64,000 bases of DNA from Prunella strophiata (GCA_036583965.1 JAZBQD010000015.1:70348330-70412329), one strand, 5' to 3'; shown: positions 39,582 through 52,304, numbered from the stretch's first letter. Numbers and translations: made by a program. The notes: generated by a model not told the origin, from the letters alone.

Positions 39582-41039
39582 GTTATTTTTTTAATACTGA
39601 TATTGCAACCTGCAAACAAGCAAGTTCTGCAATGACCCGATCTGAATATGTAGGATGGCCCTGATTCATCAGAGCACATCTGTGTGTTGAGCATATGTTC
39701 TGTAGTTTCTTGGCAGGACTCAGTATTTGAAATGTTGCTAAGCTGTGCTGCATGTGGCAGTGCCAGTGCTGCTAAAGACAGCTTTGAGGCTCCGTGGGGA
39801 GGAAACTATTTTGAGGTGCACCTTGGACTCAGGGTTGAAAAAGAAATCAGCTCACTCTTGCTTATTGATAAAAATAGTGTGCTAACAAAAATAAAAAAGA
39901 ATATTTTATAGCATGTCTTAAAATAAGTGGCTGAAAACATATAGCAGTCTCATATTTTACTACTTTCTTCAAAATTATGTAATGTAAATGGTGGGAACAG
40001 CAATGCCAGTCTAAAAAGAAAGTACATAATCTGTAACTGTTGCTAATATCCATACAGCAAGAGTTTTTAAGCAGTAAAAAAAATCACCAAGAGGACTGGA
40101 GCAGTTAATTAAACATGAAGATAAATGTCTTGTTACACTAAAGATGTAAATTTTTTTGTTCTTTCTTCCTTTCTAGGAATTATGGTTTCTAGGAATTATG
40201 GTAGCTTAAACAGTTTATATTATGTGCCCATATGCTGAGGTTTCAGTGATGAATATTAAACTATGATACTGTGAATTACATCATAAAATGTATCAGTTAG
40301 TATATAATACCTTCTCGTTTCTTTTAATTTTATCTTTTTGAACAACAACACAATAGTAATTGTCAACATATTTTTCTATAGATATATCTGTTAATTCATG
40401 TTTAAAATGCAGTTTTTCAAAATGAATCAAATTACATAAAGTCATGGAGCATATTGATGATGTATGCTGGAAATTATCAAAACCAGTGTTGGGTAAAGAA
40501 GTCACAAACTATTCCCAGATTTCTAAAAAGTTTGGAAGCTATTTAAGAACCGTGATCATAGAATAGATTTCATTAATCCATAGCATATCAGGCCATTACA
40601 AATAAGGCTGCCAAAATCAATCAGCTGCAGGTGTGCTATTGTTTTTTTTTATAGTATGTGTCTTTACATGTACAAATGTGCAGGCATCAGTGTGTAAACT
40701 AGGATTCCAAACCAATAGACATAGAAGATGGAATTGGTAAGAATTAGACCTATTTTAAACCCTTCAACATGTGAGACCAAGAAGTCAGACACAGCCCTAA
40801 TCCCTCAAGGAGACAATCTGGGCCCCATCTTTTGCTGTGCTGAAGGAACATTTGCCAAATATCTCCACTGGATTGCACATCCCATGAGAGATAAAGAGGA
40901 AGCAGAGCAAGCCTTTGTGCAGCAGCCTGGGCATTAGGGAATTCACCTGGAGCACTGCAGAAACAGGAAAAGTAGTGCTTGCTTCAGTGATTTTTAAATA
41001 GTTTCATTTTGGAGCAAATTAGTTTCACCTGAAAAAGCT

Positions 41040-41830
41040 GCTAGGGCTCTACCTCCAAAATAACCTCGTGCTCACTGATAGGCATTTCTCTGTGGAGATG
41101 GGAAGAGAGTTGAGGTCTTGTTTTGGCAGAGGGCTGTTTTGATGAAGGGTTGCACATGGAGTACACTGTTTAACCTGTGGATCTGCTGTTAAAGCCTGAA
41201 AACCTCTGGAGCTGTCACCCCGTTGCTGCACCACTGGCCACTGTGGCTTTGTTGGAGCCTGTGTTGGTGGCCACAGGTTGCAGGGGGCTGAGGTGGTGAG
41301 CTGGAGGAGGGGACATTGTGAATCACTTCATGTCTGCCAAAGCTGCCTCCAGCCTACTGTGGGGCACACGAAACAGGCAAGGAAAAAGCCTGCTTTGTGT
41401 ACAAAATCTTAGCCACTGGGCATTAACAAGTTATCTAACCAGGGACCAAAGGTGCCCCTGCCCAAACACAGTTCAGAAGGGAACAGGCAGCTCCTGGAGG
41501 CTGGAGACAAGCTGACCTGTGTAGGGGACTCTCTCCACCCAAACAAGGTACCCTCACCCCTGGGGGTTGTGGCACATGGACAATCCATGCTGGAGCAGGG
41601 ACACACCACAGGGCACTGCAGGCCATCAGTGTTCGAGGCTGGATCAGGGACATGGGGGACAAGGGCAGCAGAAACCTTTAATCATAGAGCAGCAGAAGTG
41701 GTTAAGCAAACAGTGACAGAAAGAAGCTATCACATATTGCTATCTCAGCTTCCTACCCTGCCTGCCACCTCAGCACAGGAATTTTGATGGACAGAGCATA
41801 ATGCACGTCAAAAAGAGGGAAAACTGAGGC
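41040..41830 (+). repeat. GC-rich block, possible LTR remnant
   Basis: About 800 bases are markedly GC-richer than their surroundings. Around 41581-41670 the plus strand reads caatccatgctggagcaggg, acac, then ctggatcagggacatggggg, followed by agggcagcagaaacc. This recalls the tandem ctggagcaggg units and the gcggcagaaac piece of avian ERVL-like LTRs in the orientation opposite to the copy at 30440. The rest is too decayed to match. Several overlapping open frames of 60-110 codons are not recognisable proteins. Confidence 0.3.
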
Positions 41831-44319
41831 CAGCAAGTGCAGAGGGCTGATGGTTGTGTGCCTATCTCAGTGCTTATCTTCAGTTATTTTGGAGTTTTTT
41901 GTGTTGTGTTTTTTTGTTTGGTTGTTTTTTTTCCAAAACTGCAATCAGCAGTGAGAGGTTTGCTTTTGTTTACAGTAAATTAATTCTATTAAAATTACCT
42001 GACTGCAGACTGTTTTGCCCACAACAGAGTTCCAAGCACATTAAGGTGCCTCTTTCCAGCCTGGAGCTAACAACCTGGTGGCTCTTTGTACAGAATCATA
42101 AACACCACCCTCTTCTGGGCATTTTCTACTTATGTGGCTTCCTCCTGCAGATCTCATTTTTTTCTCAGTTGCATTTTTAGGATTCCAATTTTCTCAGTGT
42201 GTTGCACACACAGACTTAGTGTCCCAGGAGGACAGGCTTTTCCTAGGTGACAAGGCACGTCAAGGTCTGGTAGTTACCATTCCTGTTTCTGTGATTAAGC
42301 CTGAGTTCCTGTCTGCAAAGTTACATGTGTAAGTACCTCTGGAGTATACCATAGAAAACACTTCCAGAATTCTACACACAGGTAACATGGAAAATGTTCA
42401 GAAAATAAAATGTATAGAATAAAATTCAGAAAATGTTTAGAAAATAAAACCAGGCTAATTCAGAAAGCTTTAACCCTTGGTATGATTTATGCTAATTTTT
42501 TTTTGGTAGTTAGGCCTAGTAATGAGTGTTAATTACTAGTTTAGCATGTATCTGCCATACAGTAAATTGTTGCTTTTCTTCCTTTGATCAGATTGCTCAA
42601 AATAAAGAGAATTGGTTTTCAAAACTCTGTTTAATATTGGGGTTTTTTTCAGAGGGAGCAAAGTTTTTCATTGAAAACTTTCTATCTTTAGTAGCTGGTG
42701 AATATAATCATTAAAGAGCAATTGGGAGATTTCTACAAGAAACTGTCAATCCTGAGATGGAAATACAATGCAAACCATTCTTGTTCCCTTTTATTTAGAC
42801 CATTGTAAGGAAACAAGAGGTTTGCTTTATGAATGCAGGAGCAGCATACACCCTCCAGACATCTGCCTGTTCTTTGATTTCCACCTAGCGTGAGTCAGCC
42901 TCCTCTGTCTTCAAGGCTAGGAAGTGAGCTGTTGAATAAATAGTGGTGCTCAGAAAAGAGGTGTTAAAATATACAGCCTGCAACATTAAAATTTATCATC
43001 ACTGTTTCTCATGCAGTAGCATAGCTCCTTACTGTAGGTTCACTTTTCATTAATTTATGGGTGAAATAAACTCTTACTTCGACTTGAATAAACTTTATCT
43101 CTATTTAAACTGGCTGTTTTATGGGCCAAAGCTATGTTTAACTACTTCTACTCTTGACTAATCTAATACAGAGATTGACTGTTTTGATTCATTTTTGTTG
43201 CTGTGTGGCCCTGCTTCTCACTGCTCTGTCTGACCCACTTTTAAGTGGTTTTTAGCTCCTGACAAGTGCAGCTAGGCACCTGATAAGAATCGTTATTCTT
43301 AAAAATCTAGATTTTGATCTTTATTCTGTGTGGTGAGTAACATTTGGTCACTCAAATGTATCTGTAGATTATCCAGTAAAATATTAGGAAATCACCAGTT
43401 AAATACAGTAAAAAAATCCATTCTTGCATGTTTGCTTGGCAATCTGTAAGCAGATGGCTAAAACCAGAGGCAATGTCAAAGGTAAAAACTATCATTTTCA
43501 TGCTATCCAGAAGGCTGTGGAGGAGTGATGCTCTTAATGTGCTTCAAATGTGATCTTAAATGCAGTGCTGTGCCTTAGAAATGCTTTTGGTTTTGCTTTG
43601 GATTTGATGCTTTTAACCACAAGGTTTGGCTCTAAAGTGGGCAGATGAACAGGAGACTTTGGTCTTTGAAAAAGGGCTGTGTGGATACCTTTCCAGCAGT
43701 ACTCTTGAATATCTTCCCATGACATGTCTCCTAGATGGCTTGGAAGAAGGAAAATATGTAGAGATGAGTTTGGTTTTCTTCATTTTTGTTGAAAAAATAA
43801 CAAAATTTTTCTCATCAAAATGTGAAGGGAGTTGTACCAGAGTTAAATAGTTTATTGTTTTAAAGAATGGTATTGAGCAATTGCCAGCACTATAATACTT
43901 CACCTTTATTAAAGACTGATATAGTAATAAACATGTTATGCTCATCAAACTGATTCTTTGCAAAATGCTGCTTCTATCTGTTCATCAGTTCTTGAAATAT
44001 ATGAAACTTAGAGCAAGAATTAACAGGATCAGACAGAAACAAACCTTGAAATTCTGTCAGTTAATGAAGCAGGTCTGGCTGTGTATGTTGGTGTGCTCTC
44101 TTTTACTCTATTGTTGTGCTGTTTGGTGACTTGTCACTTGAACAGCCCCAGGATAGGCAAGCTTTCTGAAGGTGTAGTGAACATTGTTTGCAGAATTAGT
44201 CATAAACAAGCTGCATGTGCAAACTGTAATCTGTGCATAAGCATTAAAAATCCCCTAGGTTCTGTGCAGGAATTTGTCTTTGCCAAATACGTGGTGAGCC
44301 CGTGAATTTAAATGAGCTT

Positions 44320-44870
44320 TCAGTCCCCTGCACTGAAACAGTGCTGGTGCTTTTGCACAGCTTTGGTGGTTTTTGGATGAGGAGGTGGCTGGTGAGATGG
44401 CAGCTCTACATTCCCAGAGCTACTCTGCAGCAAAGGAGCTGGGCACACTGAGAGTGCACAGTGCTGCACATTTAGCCTGCAAACCCTTGCCTTAAATTGA
44501 CAGCCTGCATTGGCTTCACTGCTCTTCTGAAGTGACCAAGTCACACCACTGATGTTTGGCAGCTGCAAAATTATTTGAAGACAACTTTCCCCTTTCTGGA
44601 GGCATGGCTGGAGCTCAGGGACTGAGTGGGGAGGGCAGAGCCTCATCCCAGGCAGAGGCTCCCAGGCAGCACAGATCCCTGTCTGGCACCAACCTGGGCC
44701 TCACCCTGGCCCTGGACCAGTCCCAGCACCTGGGTGGACACAGCCCATCACCATCTGAGCTTGTGACAGCCACCTCGGGGCTGAAAAGTGGCAGCCCCCA
44801 CTTGGGGCTCCTCCCATTCTCATGGGAGCAGCTCCTGGACAACTACAGCTTGTCTTCTGCAGAGTAATTT
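44320..44870. other. GC-rich intronic block with a 103-codon open frame
   Basis: The block is GC-rich, strongest at 44600-44830, inside AT-rich intron. On the plus strand a frame at 44556-44867 is open for 103 codons (starts MAAAKLFEDNFPLSGG). Minus-strand frames are open too, as expected of GC-rich sequence. The product has low complexity (S, G, L, P) and no domain I recognise, and no splice sites clearly frame it. An old repeat, a lost exon or a chance isochore patch are all possible. Confidence 0.3.
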
Positions 44871-45479
44871 CATGAGGGCATCTGGATGTCTGGGGAACTA
44901 GTGAGGAATGAGAGGATGGTTCTCTCTTCCCCTTGTGTGTGTGTTGATTTTCTGGTGTTGATATTGTAGTTCCTGGCATTGCACACTTAAAATTTCACCA
45001 AAAGGGTCATGAAAACAAAAAGTCTTATGGTGCTATGTTTGGGGGAAAAAACTCGTTTTCCAAGGAGAAAAAAAAAAATTCAGAAATGAATGTTGTTAGC
45101 AGTGTGTGGGGGGGGTGTGGCATTTAGGAGAACAGATGAGAGTTCATAGCTCTGCCACAAGGAAAGATGCTATCTCTGTCATAAAGCCTGTACTAACCAC
45201 AAGCAAAAGCAGCAATTAGATATATTAAAAAAGTTCAAAATGAGAAAAGATGTGATATGTAGGAGATTTCTAGATGTCATGAAAAATCCTTGATCCTTGT
45301 CTGGTTTTGTCAAGGCCAATAAAAGTGTTTTGGAAGTTGTCCAGGAAAAAAGCCATCATAACCAAGGAAGGGGTTGCCACTAGATAGAAAAAGTGTAAGC
45401 AATCAGTATGAAATGAAAGGTGCTGCTGTGATGGGATTGTATTTGGAAAGAAATAGAATGATGTACTCAACAGGTTGGT

Positions 45480-45800
45480 AGGAAATCAAGTAATAAGAAA
45501 ATGTTTTTTAGTATTTAATGGGTACAGGTTTGGGTTAAGTAACTTTCCATAATCAAAAGATTTCCGTAAGATATTTGATGCAGTGATGCTCAGCATAAAG
45601 GTACTGACACTTCCCAGCAAGAGAGCACAGTCTAATAGATTTTGAGTGGAGTAACTGGAAGTTATCAGTGGAGATGTTCAATGAACTGGCATGTGTATCA
45701 TGTTCTTCAAGAATCTCATCTCATTGTTTATGCTGTTATGTAATTTTTTTATTAATGATCTAGGAGGTATGTGAAGACATTCACAGACAATAATTTTTGC
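45480..45800 (+). mobile_element. Possible very old CR1 reverse transcriptase fragment
   Basis: Two pieces recall the CR1 reverse transcriptase region in the right order: agatatttgatgcagtgatg at 45570-45589 (standing for the KAFDTV-type block) and tttttattaatgatctagga at 45746-45765 (standing for FINDLDEG). Between them, gaagttatcagtggagatgt may stand for the SGVPQG region. The match is weak and the frame is broken. Confidence 0.4.
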
Positions 45801-48800
45801 ATAAAATGTAAATACAGGTCTGATAATAAACACTATAATATTGAATACTTTATAAACAATATTAATCAAGAGAGTTTTTTGTAACTTTCTGAAGAGACAT
45901 AATTCTAAAAGATTATGGGCCATAGTTAGGATATTGTAAGGTTGCAACTTTGTACAATATTTTGGAAAAAATAGGAAACATGGAACAGCAGACAGGGAAA
46001 CTCTGGGAATGTTACAACAGAAGATTGCACAAAGTCATGGACATACTGAGGGAAATAAATGTATGCATGTTTTGTTCGCTGGAGCAAAATGTTAGGATTT
46101 GTGTCAAGAAACCCTTGAAAATGCTTTCAGGTTGTTGAGGGTTTTGAGAAGGGAGTGTAGAAAATACTTAGGAGAAGGAGATTTTTATACCTAAGTCTGT
46201 TTATGTGATCAAACAGACAGTTATCTGTGTTTACAGGAGTAAGAGTAGGGACATTAATCTTGAGCTGAGAAAGATACAACAGGGCCAAGGTTTCAAAGAA
46301 ATACAGAACACATTTTTAACAGTTTTTAACAGTTCAGGAGATTAACCACTAGAAGTTGGTCAATTCTCCATCTCTTGATGTCTCTGTAGTCAAGACTGAA
46401 TACCTCTCTTGTTGTGTATAATGACTAAAATCAATTTATTGGCTTCAGCACAAGTAGTGAAGTTGATGGAGTTTATTAACATTGGCTAAATTTAAAGAGA
46501 TAATAGCATGTAATTTTTAGGAATTTTCTCTCTTCTCAGTTAGGAGTCCAAGTCAGCTTTAAGAAAACACAATTTGCAACTCTTTATTCTTGTAGGTGTA
46601 TTTTAGAGGATGATCATGAGGGCTGGGTTAACAGCACAGTACTTTGACAAATACCCTCTGGATGACCATCTCTATCAGCTCTTGACTGTTCCATCATTTT
46701 GTGATCAGGAATCAGAAAATTCATTTCTTGTAGGTTATTTCTTTATACATTTCAAGGGCAGCTTAAAATTTGATGTTATTTGTGTTTCTTTCTAAACTTT
46801 ATAGTGAAGCAGGATGCATGCATAGGCTAATTGCTTCTTGAGCTCTTCCTACTGACTTACTGACCTGGTTTGTCAAACTCACTAAAGAGATGATTAGATA
46901 TATGCTACAGGAATCTGAAAACAAAATCCAACCCACAGAAAAGCAGAATTCAATATTCAGTGCCCTAAATGACATTGAAAGGGACAAAAATATCCCTATA
47001 TGGGATTATAAGGACAAAAATATTCCTGTAGTCCTTTACTGATCTACAAATATATAGTTTTTCTGCAGACTTCTTGAATATCAGAAAAAGCTTAACAACA
47101 AAGATGGACATTTCTTCCTGTAAGATCAAAATTTGGACCTGCAGTTCCCTCCCTAGACAACAGAGAGAGAAAGAGAGAGAGCATTGCTACCCCAGAATTT
47201 CAGTATTAGATTCTGTGAATTGCCTTGAAGGACAGTTTCTCTCCATTGATGGCAATGTACAAAGTCAATTTTAATATGGTGAGTCCTATCAGACTACCTT
47301 TGCTTTTCCTTAATGACATTCTGTTAGCTATATTATTCAAGAGATCAGACTAGGTGAAAGAATATTTGGCCTTTAAGTCTAGAAATTCTTACATGCTCAG
47401 TAAAGCGTTGATCATGGTGTAATCTTGTACAAATGAGTGAATCAGTATTGGCAGTTTGCATAACAAAACAGGAATGAGCAAATAAATAAAGCATTATTAC
47501 CTCAGGCCAGGAAGAGGTTGATTTGTGAAACATTCACTCTTGAAAATAACTTGTACCTAGTGTTTGAGGACATTGTGCTTGTTTGCTAGAGAACAACAGC
47601 ATGGTGTTTTGCAAGATACTCACAACTGCCACCTTGCAGAAAACAGCACAATGCTGTGTTCTTTAACTGAGCTGTGCCAACTTACTGTAGCTAAGAAAGC
47701 AACCAGAGGTTTATCAAGCTTTAGAGGAGTGATGTGTAACTAAGAATCAGTGCTAAAGTAATCTGGATGTTTCAGGGAAGATTCTGACAAAGAAATCGAC
47801 TTGGATGTGAGAGATTGAGAGAAAAAGAACTGAAATTACAGTTTGACATATATCACAGAAAATCTTCAGCTGGAGAACCCAGGGAGGATGCCTACTTGCC
47901 ATCCTTCTAGAGGGGTCCAGGTGGAGAAGAGAGAAGTACTTAACCTATAGTATTGAAAGGCACTTTAATGTGGTATTTAGTATCGATAGTGGGCTCCATC
48001 TTTTAGCCCTAGGACTTGAAAGGTATCAGCTGGAAGTGACTTGAATGGTTGAGAGGAAAGCATAGTCCCAGGGAGCAAGTCAGGAAACAGTCTTGTGTGC
48101 ATAAATCCCCCTGAATAAGCTGTTAAGGTCATGTTGCTAATATTCTAGGGAAGGGCATTTGTGAGGAGATTTTCATTATTGTCATAGCACAGCAGTTTCT
48201 CTTTAAACACAAGCAGGTATTCTTATTTTCAGTCTGAAGACTTTTAAATGCTACCTCTTGACCTGCATTCAGAATTATTTCAGCTTTTTTCTTACAGACT
48301 GTAGCTTCTGAGAGTGGCTTCTCTGTCTACTACAAATAAGGAAGATTTTTGTCTAAAAGTCAGTGTCTTGTATCTCAGTTCAGCTAGTTTTTGATGTGTA
48401 GATTTTATGTCCTTTTGAGAGAATAATACAGAATGGAATGTACTACCAAGTATAAAGCCAGCATAAGCAGCAGTCTTGATTTGTGGTGTTGCTTGCATTG
48501 TTCCAGTCTGCAGGAGTTTCAGTGCAGAACATCGAGCACTACAAGGCGTATCAGTAAGTGGTTTTGATCCTTCCACTATGTTCTTTTGAGCCAACAGCGA
48601 TGACAAAACAGGAAGGAAGAGTTGTTCTTAAGTGCTTTGCATTTCTTAGGATCTTTAGCTAACCAGCCCATCCACAGTGTTCATAAGTAGTTGAGATTCA
48701 GCTCCTTTCACAGCTTTCTTTTAGTGAAAGAAATGAAACTGAACAATCCATGTTATCACACAAATGATAACGTCAAGACATGAAGTGTGAATGCTTGCAG

Positions 48801-50228
48801 CCTGCAGGATGGAGAGGGTGGCTGAAAGCTTTATGTGCACCTGGGTATGGCAAGGTGTTCTACAGTGTGCTTCACCAACTGCAACCTCTGGTTGCAACCT
48901 TCTCTTTTGTACAGTGAAACTGGAGGAATGAAGACATTCTTTGGAGGGAATTCTGGTGTGGTGAACAGCTTCATCAGGATGTTTAAGCAGAATAGAATAC
49001 TGAAGAGAAAAAGAAGGGGAAATACTCCATCTCTCCTGATGTCCCCTACAAATGAGGGCATTCTGTTTTCCTTTTCCTCATATGATTCTTTAGCTTGTAG
49101 TTGACTTTATGCTGCTTTCTATGAAAACTTTCTATCTTGGTTTATTTGCTTGCTTCCTTGAAAACATTTGTTGTTTTATGACCTTTTACCAGCCTTTGAG
49201 TTTCAAAGATGTAAGCAGTAACCTAGACATTGAGTGTCTGCATCACTGTGTGTCTGGAAACATAACAGTCAAGGGAAGAATAGTGAACCAGCTTGCATTT
49301 ACTATCCATGGTATAAAAGGAGTATAGTGATGTAAAATTGTTGCTAAGAGCTACACCTCTTCATTAACTGTGTAATTTCAGTTGTTAACAAATCTGAACA
49401 ATCCTGTACTGTTAGATAAGAGCAAACCAGAAGAGTAAGTTTTCACTATGGAAAAAAATTGATTTGTTTTACAGATATTATTTACAAGTTAGCAAAATAC
49501 CTCCACCAAGGAGCAGTGGAAGTGAAACACTGCCAGTGAACAAAAGCAATGAAAATACACTGGGTCTCTTGGATGTGAACTTGCTAAAATGCCTAAACAT
49601 GCTAAATTAATCTTGCATTTAAGAAATAAATCATTAGTTCAATATTAATTAGCAGCAAAGCAAGATTCTGTCTTGATTCACTGCTATAGAAGTTTTTTGC
49701 CAAATATGTGCAGGATCAGTTTCACAGAGCCTCATGTAATTGAATGCTCTGCTTACAAGTGCACAAATGCTATGAGGAATGTGAATTTGTCACTATACTT
49801 GTCAGAGATAGATAGCCAAGGTTGCTGCAAATATTAGAAGAGTCTATAGCCCCGTTATTGCCATGCTCTACTCAAGGTCATCAGACCTGAACAGGAGTAA
49901 TTATCCCAGGCAGAGGATTGGATTAATGGCTACACTTCTTCTGGTACCTTCATGAACAGAACTGCAAAGTCTGCAAAAATACTCTTGTGAACCAAAGAGC
50001 ATGCATCATTCTGAGTAACACCTGAGAATCATGCACATTTTGAGGTCAGCATCTTTTCTGGTGTAGCTGTTTCTCTCTCTGTCAGGGGCTTTTTCAGATG
50101 CCTTCCCCCTCTTCACTGGCTCAGGCTTCTGGTTTTTATCCTTAGCTAGAAGGAGTCTCTCCTTTCTGCCTATGAGAAAAGGAAATTCCTGTTCAGTTTC
50201 AAGATGGGATATGGTAGAGCAAGAAGGA

Positions 50229-50252
50229 TTTTTTTTTTTTTTTTTTTTTTTT
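50229..50252. repeat. T24 homopolymer followed by an AG
   Basis: Twenty-four T directly before gcag. It forms a perfect-looking polypyrimidine tract and 3' splice-site context 750 bases upstream of exon b, although no coding sequence follows in the ADCY2 frame. Confidence 0.9.
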
Positions 50253-51009
50253 GCAGAGTTCTTGTTGACCTGGTTTCCAGAGAAGTAAGAAATCAATCTA
50301 AAGCTGTCACAGGTGAAATGGGCAAAATGAAGTGTCAGAGAGCTTTAGAAGAGGAAGACCATAATGAAGAGAAGGACCCTAATGCCAAATGATGAGGAAA
50401 AATATGTAGGGTTTGGGGTTTTTTAGTGTTCTATATGCTTTTAGATTAATTAGAAAAGAAATTGTCAAATGCCGTATTAAAGGAGAGAGTACCTATCAAA
50501 ATGCTTTGCAGAAGTTCAGCATTTTCAGCATATTCTGTGTATGTATTTTATTTTCAGTCTAACTGCTAAAATTATGGTAGAGCATTTAAAATGCATGAAA
50601 GAAAAAAAAAAAAGGAAAAAAAAAAAAAGATGTAGCTTATTTCTGCTTGAATCAGACTGCATTTCCATGAAAGTCCTCTGGACTGGCCTTATGACTCTTG
50701 TTTCATTTGCTTCATCCTACTCAGATATTGACTAGATTCCTGTAGATAACTTCATCAAAGTTAAGCTTAACTTAAGTTTTTTCTAATATATACAAAACCT
50801 TGAACAAGGCAGGTGTTACTTGGAAATGTGTGTATGTCTCTGTCCCACTCCTCAAGGAACTGATTAACTTTGGAGCTCCTACCAGGCCTGAGTGCAAGCC
50901 TCATCAAAATGTTCTGTGGTATTGACAATAGGGTGTGCCTTGCACAGTAGTGATGCCATACTAAATTTATTCTCCTTAAAGAAACTGTGGATTTCACTTT
51001 AAATTTTAG

Positions 51010-51158
51010 GAGCGTCTTCTACTTTCTTTACTGCCTGCTCACATTGCCATGGAAATGAAAGCAGAGATCATTCAGAGGTTACAAGGTCCAAAGGCAGGCC
51101 AGCTGGAAAACACCAACAACTTCCACAATTTGTATGTCAAAAGGCACACCAATGTAAG
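51010..51158 (+). CDS. ADCY2: ADCY2 exon b: linker helix leading into C1a
   Basis: 149 bases, entering in phase 0 and ending two bases into a serine codon. The acceptor is ttttag before gagcgt. The donor is taken as AG/gtattg at 51159, not the earlier gtaagg at 51154, because only the later site restores the family reading NVSILYAD with the next exon. The translation starts ERLLLSLLPAHIAMEMKAEI, whose LLSLLP core is the conserved end of the signalling helix in mammalian membrane cyclases. It goes on through QRLQGPKAGQLENTNNF and HNLYVKRHTNV, which leads into the first strand of the catalytic fold. The GPKAGQLENTNN stretch is characteristic of type 2. A short polypyrimidine tract makes the acceptor modest. 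Confidence 0.95.
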
Positions 51159-52304
51159 GTATTGTACTGTAATAAAATGTATCAACAACATTCAGAAAAA
51201 AAAAAAAATAAAGAAGGGGTTAAGGGAGGAATTAAGAAAACATTTTTTAAAATATGCTTTTCATCAACTTAATATGTAGCACCCCTTAATTTGATCGAAT
51301 GCTGACCATGCTACATTCCAGAAGAGCCACAAAGGTGTTAATACAAAGGAGTTGTTGAGAAAAAGCCACGCAATAATAGGACTTTTTTTCATAATGTCTT
51401 CATTTTTCAGATTGAAGTACTGAATCCTGCTTCCGTGTATGCAAGTCAAAGTTGTAATTCATGTCAGTGGTATGATTCAGATTTTGCAATTTTCTTAATT
51501 GGAACAATTTCTCAGGATTTGTATCATGTAAACAGAGGAAGCTGTATCACATATGTGTTTTACACAGTACCTGAGATAAAATATTCTGCTGACAGATCTA
51601 ATTATTTATTATTTAAAAATTTCTAGTAGCTGGAAAAATAAATCACTTACATTTCAAACATTATTTGTTCTCAACACGGTTCTTTTTCCTGGTTTTGTTT
51701 GGGTTTTTTGTTTGTTTGGTTGGTTTGTTGTTTTTTTTTTTTTTTTTTAATTTTATTGGACAAGTTAGTTTGAATTATATTCTTAGAAACTATTATTACA
51801 AATTGTTACAAATATTTGTTGTTACAAATATTGCAGGACTTTTACAAATATTGCAGGACTTTAGAGGAAGCTCATGTCCTCTTGTGAGCACAAATACTCT
51901 TTGAAACTATTATATGCTATTGTTACACTGCTGATTTGTGACTTGAAAAAATAATTCTATTTTGAAAAAATAATTCCATTTTTTCAATCCTGTAACAGGT
52001 AGAGGTATAGAATGTTTATAAATACCTATAAATATAGGTATGCCTATAAATGTTATACCTGAGGAGGTAATACCTATAAAGGTACATATAGGTATATATT
52101 ACCTATGAACACAACACCCATAAAGGAAAATATACTTTTACCTATAGATATATTTATTGCTCTACATTTAGTAGTGGCTATAGTTGGGTATGGGCATATC
52201 CCTGTGAAGTCCAGGGTGCTTGCTTTCAGGTTTTGCTGCTGGTGGATGGATCTGAGTGCTGCAGAAGGAAGCTGTGACCGAAATGCTGTTTGTTTCTGTT
52301 GCAG
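51159..52304 (+). other. ADCY2: ADCY2 intron between exons b and c
   Basis: It begins gtattg and ends gttgcag. It holds a T18 run at 51731-51748, two adjacent 20-base tandem duplications and a cluster of acctata/tataggt motifs in its 3' half. Otherwise it is AT-rich with no gene. Confidence 0.94.
51821..52147. repeat. Cluster of short tandem duplications and tacctata inverted repeats
   Basis: The unit ttacaaatattgcaggact occurs at 51822-51840 and 51842-51860 (20-base period). The unit ttgaaaaaataattc occurs at 51943 and again at 51962. From 52010 the motif tacctata recurs at 52023 and 52071, its inverse tataggta at 52033 and 52087, and partial copies follow at 52101 and 52140. tacctata-aa-tataggta at 52023-52040 is a perfect 8-base inverted repeat. 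Confidence 0.9.

Larger units (their letters stand above)
17293..51009 (+). other. ADCY2: 33.7-kb ADCY2 intron between exons a and b
   Basis: It starts gtaaag and ends ttttag. Nothing inside joins exon a (phase 0) to exon b with family sequence, and the two exons are contiguous in the mammalian protein, so no exon is missing. It contains CR1 remnants (21235-21540, 23205-23305, 35690-35820, and possibly 45480-45800), an ERVL-like LTR (30440-31220), a pentanucleotide microsatellite (34972-35162), poly-A runs (38099-38130, 39535-39577), two GC-rich blocks (41040-41830, 44320-44870) and many short homopolymer tracts. I see no RNA gene or other protein gene in it. Stretches not listed separately hold plain AT-rich sequence. 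Confidence 0.9.

Noticed and set aside
39470..39694. Minus-strand frame with a poly-phenylalanine stretch
   Set aside because: It is produced by the A43 run.
40163..40201. Direct repeat tttctaggaattatgg, two copies
   Set aside because: A single local duplication in an intron with no further structure around it.
51154..51159. Donor gtaagg at 51154 as the end of exon b
   Set aside because: It looks like a better consensus, but using it would remove five bases, break the frame and lose the valine and serine of NVSILYAD.
52105..52304. Upstream extension of the ADCY2 exon c frame
   Set aside because: The frame is open, but the sequence is unlike the family, includes simple repeats, and a strong acceptor precedes ILYADIVG.
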